Positions 58,906 to 64,000 of a stretch of 64,000 nucleotides of DNA are shown piece by piece. Positions within the stretch are counted from its first letter, which is position 1. Every line of letters begins with the position of its first letter. The notes below the pieces were generated by a model. The model made no database searches, was not told the DNA's origin, and saw only the letters and a program-made list of their open reading frames with translations. The position numbers and the translations under genes were made by a program. This stretch comes from Mycobacterium sp. SMC-4 (GTDB lineage Bacteria > Actinomycetota > Actinomycetes > Mycobacteriales > Mycobacteriaceae): NCBI RefSeq assembly GCF_025263265.1, contig NZ_CP079869.1, positions 4,464,001-4,528,000 on the forward strand, given 5' to 3'.

Positions 58906-59892
58906 TCACAGGTAGCGGGCTGAGAGGGTCTTGCGGTGAGCCGCCGTCGATCCGAACCACGAACGGTTCAGGGCGGCGCGTTTGAGGTAGCGGTGGATGC
59001 CGCTTTCCCACGTGTAGCCGATGCCGCCGTGCAGCTGCATGGCTTTTCCGGCAACGGCGACGGCGACGGCGCAGGTATGCGATTTGGCCATCGCCGCCGG
59101 AATCGTGGCGTCGCGCCGTTCGGCGACGGCGATGATGGCATCGCCGACGAGTTGGCGTGACACCGCGATGTCGACGAGCATGTCGGCGCAGGCATGCTTG
59201 ACAGCCTGAAACGAGCCGATCGGTCGGCCGAACTGCCGGCGGACCGAAACGTAATCGACGGTGGCGGTGAGCATCTGCTCGGCCAGTCCCAGACTGTCAC
59301 ACGCGATCGCCACCGCTGCTCGCTGTCGCACCGCAGCGGCGGCCGGATCGGCGGCACCGAGCACCTGCACCGGGGCGGCATCGGCGGTGACGATGGCCAA
59401 CCGGCGTGTCTCGTCGACGACTGGTTGCGGGAGCACTGTCAGATCCGTGGCCTGCGCGAGCACCACGGCAGAGTCGGTGAGCACCAGCAGCTGATCGGCG
59501 TCGACGGCATCCGCGACGAACTCGGCATGACCGGTCAATCGACCCTCGGCACAGGAGAAGGCATCGGTGACCACGGCCAGCCGCGTCTGGCCCGCGGCCA
59601 CCGCAGCCAGCAGCGCCTCGATGCGGTCGTCAACCGGAAGCGCGTTGAGCACACCGACCGGTAGCACCGCGCCACCCAGGAAACGGTTGACTCCCGCGGC
59701 GCGCCCGATCTGGTCGAGGACCACCGCGGTTTCGCCGAAGCTGCCCCCAGCGCCGCCGAGCCGGTCGGGGACCTCCAACCCGACCCAGCCGGCGTCGATG
59801 AGATCGGACCACTCGGTCTGCGGGTCCTTGGCCAGCAGGTCACCGGCGACCGAACGGAGTTCATCGTGAAACTCAGCGAAATCCTCTGCCAT
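58906..59892 (-). CDS. acyl-CoA dehydrogenase family protein (short)
   Basis: A 328-residue acyl-CoA dehydrogenase. The N-terminal domain (FAEFHDELRSVAGDLLAK, WVGLEVPDRLGGAGG) and C-terminal domain (YVSVRRQFGRPIGSFQAVKH, MQLHGGIGYTWESGIHRYLK) are present, but the middle beta domain is reduced. This fits one half of a mycobacterial FadE heteromer. It starts one base into the previous stop (TGATG). Confidence 0.9.
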   Translation of the reverse strand: MAEDFAEFHDELRSVAGDLLAKDPQTEWSDLIDAGWVGLEVPDRLGGAGGSFGETAVVLDQIGRAAGVNRFLGGAVLPVGVLNALPVDDRIEALLAAVAAGQTRLAVVTDAFSCAEGRLTGHAEFVADAVDADQLLVLTDSAVVLAQATDLTVLPQPVVDETRRLAIVTADAAPVQVLGAADPAAAAVRQRAAVAIACDSLGLAEQMLTATVDYVSVRRQFGRPIGSFQAVKHACADMLVDIAVSRQLVGDAIIAVAERRDATIPAAMAKSHTCAVAVAVAGKAMQLHGGIGYTWESGIHRYLKRAALNRSWFGSTAAHRKTLSARYL

Positions 59893-61058
59893 CACGCCAC
59901 GCTCGGTTCTCTGGGCAGCCCCAGTCCGCGCTCGGCGATGATCGTTCGTTGGATCTCGCTGGCACCGCCGGGGATGGTCCACTCCCATGAGCCGACGAAA
60001 TCCAAGACCCAGGAACCCGATTCCCATCCGCTCGACAGCGGCTTGGTCAGCACGGTGTGCGCGGCCGGACCGCCGAGCTCGGCACCGAAGTCGGTGAGCC
60101 GCTGCAGCAGCTCGCTGTAGTAGAGCTTGACAATCGAGGCATCGGCGGGGCCGCGGGCGCCGTGCTCGACGATCTGGCGGCACAGCCCGCGCAGTCCGGT
60201 GATCTCCGCTTCGAACCCGGCCAGCCGATCGGCGACCACCGGGTCATCCGCCGGTGCGGACTGCACCAGCCACCGGAAGCCGGCGTTGCCCAGCCGCTCG
60301 GCCAGCTCCAGCATGGTCATGCCGCGTTCGGCGCCCAGCGTCGCCTGCGCCACCTGCCAACCCTCGTTCTCGGCACCGATCAGGTTGCCCGCCGGGATGT
60401 GCACATCGTCGAGGAAGATCTCGCAGAAATGCGAGTCGCCGACGGCGTTGCGGATGGGCCGGACGTCGATGCCCGGGCTGTTCATGTCCAGCAGCAGATA
60501 CGAGATGCCCTTACGCTTCGGCGCGTCCGGGTCGGTGCGGGCCAACAGCAGACACCAGTCGGCGTGCAGAGCACCGCTGGCCCAGAGCTTCTGGCCATTG
60601 ACGATGTAATGTCCATCGCCGCCGTCGCCACACCGGCGAGCGGTGGTGCGCAGCGCCGCCAGGTCCGATCCGGCCTCCGGCTCAGAGAAGCCCTGCACCC
60701 AGATCTCTCCATCCAGGATCGCCGGCAGATGCCGTCGGCGTTGTTCGTCGGTGCCGGCCACCAGCAGGGTCGACGCGGCGTGATGGATACCGACGAACGC
60801 GAGCACCAGTCGCGGGGCGTCGTGGGCGGCCAGCTCCTGATAGAGCACCACCTGCTGCGCCACCGAAAGCCCCCCACCCCACTCGGCGGGCCAATGCGGC
60901 ACCGCGTACCCGGCCGCGTGCAGCTCGGCGAACCACCACTTCTGGAACCGGACGAACTCGTCGTCACCCACCCCGGTCTGCTGGGCTCGCCAGTGCGCGG
61001 GGACGTGTTCGCGACACCAGTCGCGCACCTCGACACGGAAGTCGTCCAGCGCAGTCAT
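59892..61058 (-). CDS. acyl-CoA dehydrogenase
   Basis: A 388-residue enzyme with all three domains: VPHWPAEWGGGLSVAQQVV, WVQGFSEPEAGSDLAALRTT (FAD contact), and the C-terminal SWEWTIPGGASEIQRTIIAE. It is probably the partner of the 328-residue protein. ATG 61058 overlaps the next upstream gene by 4 bases. Confidence 0.93.
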   Translation of the reverse strand: MTALDDFRVEVRDWCREHVPAHWRAQQTGVGDDEFVRFQKWWFAELHAAGYAVPHWPAEWGGGLSVAQQVVLYQELAAHDAPRLVLAFVGIHHAASTLLVAGTDEQRRRHLPAILDGEIWVQGFSEPEAGSDLAALRTTARRCGDGGDGHYIVNGQKLWASGALHADWCLLLARTDPDAPKRKGISYLLLDMNSPGIDVRPIRNAVGDSHFCEIFLDDVHIPAGNLIGAENEGWQVAQATLGAERGMTMLELAERLGNAGFRWLVQSAPADDPVVADRLAGFEAEITGLRGLCRQIVEHGARGPADASIVKLYYSELLQRLTDFGAELGGPAAHTVLTKPLSSGWESGSWVLDFVGSWEWTIPGGASEIQRTIIAERGLGLPREPSVA

Positions 61059-61972
61059 ACGTACAATCCCGTCAGACCGTGCCGACCAGCTCTGCGGGTC
61101 AGCAGGTTTCGCGTGCCGGACAATCCGAACGGCAACCGCCGCAACGGCTGGCTGTACCGCGACAGCCATGACAGCGTCGTCTCGTCACAGAAGCCGACGG
61201 CGCCGTGGAGCTGATGGCACACCCGGAACACCACATCGGCGGCCTCGATCGCCGCCATCCGCAAGGCAAGTGCGTCATCGACAGCTGCCGGCCGGCCGGA
61301 GGCTGCACTCCACAACGCGTGCTTGGCCAGGATATCGAGGCCGTTGCGCTCCACCTCGGCGTCGGTGAGCTGGAACTGCACGCTCTGAAACGCCGCCAAC
61401 TGCTGACCGAACTGCTTACGCAGATTCACGTGCGCAACGGTCAGTTCCACGGCACGATCCAGCATCCCCAGCAGTGTCCAGCACGGTAGTACCAATCCTA
61501 GAGCGACGTCGCCGGCCCCGGTACCGTCCACCGGGGACAGCTCCAGTTCGGCGACGAAGCCCGGCTGTGCCGCGCCGAGCCCAGAGACCAGCGACCGATC
61601 GCCGTCGACAGTGACTGCGGCCCAGCGGCTTTGCAGTCCGTCCAGGGTGCCGGCCGGCCGGATCCCGCCGATCACGACCAGCCCGTCGACGTCCAGGTCG
61701 GTCGGGGTGGCCAGTCGTTCGGCCAGCGGGTAGGGCAGCGCCCAGTATCCCGCGCTGCGGCACAGCGCCGCGGCTGCCTCCAGACCGTCGGCATCGGCGC
61801 GAGGATCGAGATCCCACGCGCCGAGCCCGTCGAGCACCGGCCGCACCAACACTTCCCGGGTGTCGGGCGCAACCTGCGCACGCTGCACCAACTCGTCACC
61901 GCCGGCCGCGGCGAAGGCCTGTTTGGCCTGCCGGCCGTACTCCAGCGCGTCGTCGCTGAGATCGAGGATCAT
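61055..61972 (-). CDS. acyl-CoA dehydrogenase family protein (short)
   Basis: A 305-residue protein. C-terminal domain: VNLRKQFGQQLAAFQSVQFQ and CHQLHGAVGFCDETTLSWLS. The N-terminal half is shortened and divergent (ILDLSDDALEYGRQAKQAF). It is likely a non-identical subunit of the 386-residue dehydrogenase, which it overlaps by 4 bases. Confidence 0.88.
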   Translation of the reverse strand: MILDLSDDALEYGRQAKQAFAAAGGDELVQRAQVAPDTREVLVRPVLDGLGAWDLDPRADADGLEAAAALCRSAGYWALPYPLAERLATPTDLDVDGLVVIGGIRPAGTLDGLQSRWAAVTVDGDRSLVSGLGAAQPGFVAELELSPVDGTGAGDVALGLVLPCWTLLGMLDRAVELTVAHVNLRKQFGQQLAAFQSVQFQLTDAEVERNGLDILAKHALWSAASGRPAAVDDALALRMAAIEAADVVFRVCHQLHGAVGFCDETTLSWLSRYSQPLRRLPFGLSGTRNLLTRRAGRHGLTGLYV

Positions 61973-63129
61973 CGCGCGGCTCCGCGTAACAGTGAACGGG
62001 ACAGCAGGATGCGTTGCATTTCGCTGCTTCCCGACGACACCGTGGAGGCCTGGGAGTAGCGCCAATGGTCCTCCACCTCCCCGAGGAACCACGCTGCCCT
62101 GGGGTCACTGCGCTCCACTTCCGCGGCGATGTCCATCAGCACCTCGGCACTGTCCTGGTCGAGGGTGGTGACCGCGATTCGGTAGGCCGCGGCGTCACCC
62201 GGATTGACCCGGCCACTGCTCTGCTGCGCGACGACGCGATAAGCCAGCAACCGGGCGCGCCGGCAGTGCGTCAGCATCCGGATCCAGCGTCCGCGCAGCT
62301 CGTCGGACAGCGTGTCCCAGCGTCCCCCGAGGACGGTGGGCGCCGCCGCGAGCAATCGCTCACAGCGCGCGTAGCGTGCGATACCCACCCGTTCGAAAGC
62401 CATCACGTCTCCGACGATCGACCAGCCTTCGTCCACGGTGCCCAGCACATCGGCCTCGGTGACCCGCAGGTCGTCAAAGAACACTTCGTTGAGGTGGTGT
62501 GGGCCCATCATGCACGGGATCGGACGCACCGTGATGGCCGGATCATCCATCGGCACCAGGAAAATGGTCAGGCCCTGTTGTTTTCGCTCACTCTTGGACG
62601 TTCGCGCGAGGAGAAAGCACCACTGTGCCATCGTCGCGTACGACGTCCAGATCTTCTGTCCGCTGACCAACCAGCCGTCGCCGTCTCTGCGTGCGGTGGT
62701 ACGCAGTGAGGCCAGATCCGACCCTGCTTCAGGTTCGGAGAAGCCCTGGCACCAGATCACCTTGCCGGCCGCGATCGGCGGCAGGTGGGTGCGCTGCTGC
62801 TCGGGGGTGCCGTGGCGCATGATGATCGGCCCCACCCAGTTGACTCCCATGTACTGGGCGCCGCGTGGTTCGTGGTGGGCCCACATCTCCTCACGCACGA
62901 CGGTCTGCTCCCACACCGAGGCACCGCCACCGCCGAACTCCTGCGGCCAGGCCAGGCAGAGAAGGTGTCGTTCGGCCAGCGTGCGGCAAAACCGTTGCGC
63001 GATATCGAGATCAGCTGGGTCATCGGTGAAGGCGCCCAGGTAGTGTTCGGGCACCTGCTCGGCGACCAAGGCCCGCAGCTCGCGGCGCAGGTCTTCGGCG
63101 CGTTGACCCATGTCGAAATCCATCGCCAT
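61969..63129 (-). CDS. acyl-CoA dehydrogenase
   Basis: A 386-residue enzyme: LCLAWPQEFGGGGASVWEQT, IWCQGFSEPEAGSDLASLRT, GWLVSGQKIWTSYA, and YSQASTVSSGSSEMQRILLS at the end. Full three-domain form. The start is ATG 63129 or 63123, 2 bases after the CoA transferase stop. It heads the dehydrogenase set. Confidence 0.93.
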   Translation of the reverse strand: MAMDFDMGQRAEDLRRELRALVAEQVPEHYLGAFTDDPADLDIAQRFCRTLAERHLLCLAWPQEFGGGGASVWEQTVVREEMWAHHEPRGAQYMGVNWVGPIIMRHGTPEQQRTHLPPIAAGKVIWCQGFSEPEAGSDLASLRTTARRDGDGWLVSGQKIWTSYATMAQWCFLLARTSKSERKQQGLTIFLVPMDDPAITVRPIPCMMGPHHLNEVFFDDLRVTEADVLGTVDEGWSIVGDVMAFERVGIARYARCERLLAAAPTVLGGRWDTLSDELRGRWIRMLTHCRRARLLAYRVVAQQSSGRVNPGDAAAYRIAVTTLDQDSAEVLMDIAAEVERSDPRAAWFLGEVEDHWRYSQASTVSSGSSEMQRILLSRSLLRGAAR

Positions 63130-63131
63130 CG

Positions 63132-64000
63132 CTAACTCGATCCGACCGGGTCGACGGCACCCAGACCGAGTTCGGCGAGCACCGCGGCGGTGTCAGCACC
63201 CAGTTCCGGAGCCGGCCCGCGGACCTTGCCGGGGGTCCGGGAGAACCACGTCGGCACCCCGGGGAACCGCACCGGGCCGTGCTGGGTGTCGACCGTTTCG
63301 AACAAGCCGACCGCATCCAGATGGGGATCGTCGAACAGTGCGTCGGGGGTGTTCAGTGGCGCGGCCGGGATCTCCAGTTCCCGGAACAACGCCAGCCACT
63401 CCTCAGTGGTACGTTCGACCAGCGTCTGCGCCACCAGGCCGTAGACGGCGTCGATGTGGTGGGCGCGAGATTCCAACGTGGCGTACAGCTCTGAGGCCCA
63501 GGGCGGCTGCACCGCGCCGACGAACGCATGCCAATGTTTGTCGTTGTAGATCAGCGCGGCGATGTACCCGTCCTTGGTGCGGTATGGACGTCGGTTGGGC
63601 GCCACGGTTCGCGGATACACCGCCGGGCCCAAAGGGGGGTCGAACATGGCGCCGTTGGCATGTTCGACCAGCATGAACGACGCCATCGTCTCGAACATGG
63701 CGACCTCGACTTCTTGTCCCTCGCCGCTACGTTCGCGGTGGAACAGCGCCATCATGGTGGCGTACAGCGCGGTCAGACCGGCGACCTTGTCGGCCATGAT
63801 GGTGCCGACGTAGTCGGCTTGGCCGGTGAGCTGCTGCTGCACCGCGGGCAGACCGCATTCGGCTTGGATGGTGTCGTCGTAGGCAGGGCGATCCCGCTCC
63901 GGGCCGCGGCGCCCGTAGCCGTAGCAGTTGGTGTAGACGATCGCCGGATTCAGCGCCGCTACATCGGCATAACCCAAGCCCAGCTTGGCGATCGCCTTGG
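63132..64000 (-). CDS. CaiB/BaiF family CoA transferase (partial)
   Basis: The C-terminal 289 residues are visible; the start lies beyond the window. NPAIVYTNCYGYGRRGPERD, then VEVAMFETMASFMLVEHANG and PNRRPYRTKDGYIAALIYND are the class III CoA transferase pattern (Asp, the intermediate-forming residue, would lie earlier). It should activate a carboxylic acid to its CoA ester, which the acyl-CoA dehydrogenases then oxidise. Confidence 0.9.
   Translation of the reverse strand, partial: KAIAKLGLGYADVAALNPAIVYTNCYGYGRRGPERDRPAYDDTIQAECGLPAVQQQLTGQADYVGTIMADKVAGLTALYATMMALFHRERSGEGQEVEVAMFETMASFMLVEHANGAMFDPPLGPAVYPRTVAPNRRPYRTKDGYIAALIYNDKHWHAFVGAVQPPWASELYATLESRAHHIDAVYGLVAQTLVERTTEEWLALFRELEIPAAPLNTPDALFDDPHLDAVGLFETVDTQHGPVRFPGVPTWFSRTPGKVRGPAPELGADTAAVLAELGLGAVDPVGSS

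Overview
The window is high-GC (about two thirds) DNA from a mycobacterium, most likely a fast-growing Mycolicibacterium-type species. Several marks point there: mycolic-acid-type cyclopropane/methyl transferases, many F420-dependent (LLM) oxidoreductases, a three-domain LigD next to Ku, SigK with its anti-sigma factor, KstR-type operators, a 13E12-type HNH protein, and gene pairs in the same order as the M. tuberculosis blocks Rv0945-Rv0944, Rv0938/Rv0937c, Rv0927c-Rv0926c, Rv0448c...Rv0445c-Rv0444c and Rv0914c-Rv0913c.

Layout. 1-12.5 kb: HTH start, SDR, Fpg/Nei glycosylase, membrane protein, AurF-like diiron oxygenase with DUF4873 partner, a KstR-operator LLM oxidoreductase, glycosyltransferase, methyltransferase, RNase HI, a Rieske oxygenase with divergent TetR, and an ArsR/SRPBCC pair. 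12.5-16 kb: 13E12/HNH gene, transposase scrap, divergent MarR/epimerase pair. 16-22.2 kb: end-joining DNA repair (LigD opposite PfkB-Ku) and a KstR-operator SDR operon. 22.2-28.1 kb: two secreted peptides, a gamma-glutamyl cyclotransferase/poly-gamma-glutamate hydrolase fusion, DUF1365, sigK-rskA, YbdK-like ligase, LLM oxidoreductase. 28.1-33.9 kb: small cytochrome-oxidase-like membrane cluster, then a four-gene ABC transporter operon led by a cobalamin riboswitch and a Zur-like palindrome, then tRNA-Arg(CCT).

33.9-41.5 kb is a genomic island bounded by a 47-bp direct repeat: the 3' part of the tRNA-Arg and a second copy at 41454-41500. It keeps the wreck of an integrative element (a Rep protein cut off before its expected catalytic motif, two upstream coupled genes, a 29-codon leader peptide, possible integrase tail). 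Where the rest of rep, xis and int would be expected lies a lower-GC, tightly overlapping four-gene cassette: PRTase-like protein, ORC/CDC6-like AAA ATPase, an unrecognised 321-aa protein and an N6-adenine DNA methyltransferase. I read this as a candidate anti-phage or conflict system; it is the best candidate in the window for an undescribed system.

41.5-45.1 kb is a mosaic of IS481-type transposase ends and prophage debris (tape-measure pseudogene with two frameshifts, HNH, gp10-like protein). 45.3-55.5 kb returns to backbone: methyltransferase, GAF-ANTAR regulator, thiolase-carotenoid oxygenase-double HxlR operon, CIRCE-controlled Hsp20, two mycolate-type methyltransferases, DUF2945/DUF3140, a two-domain VOC protein. 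55.7-64 kb is one long minus-strand catabolic operon: CoA transferase (cut by the window end), four acyl-CoA dehydrogenases, a ThDP enzyme and an aldehyde dehydrogenase.
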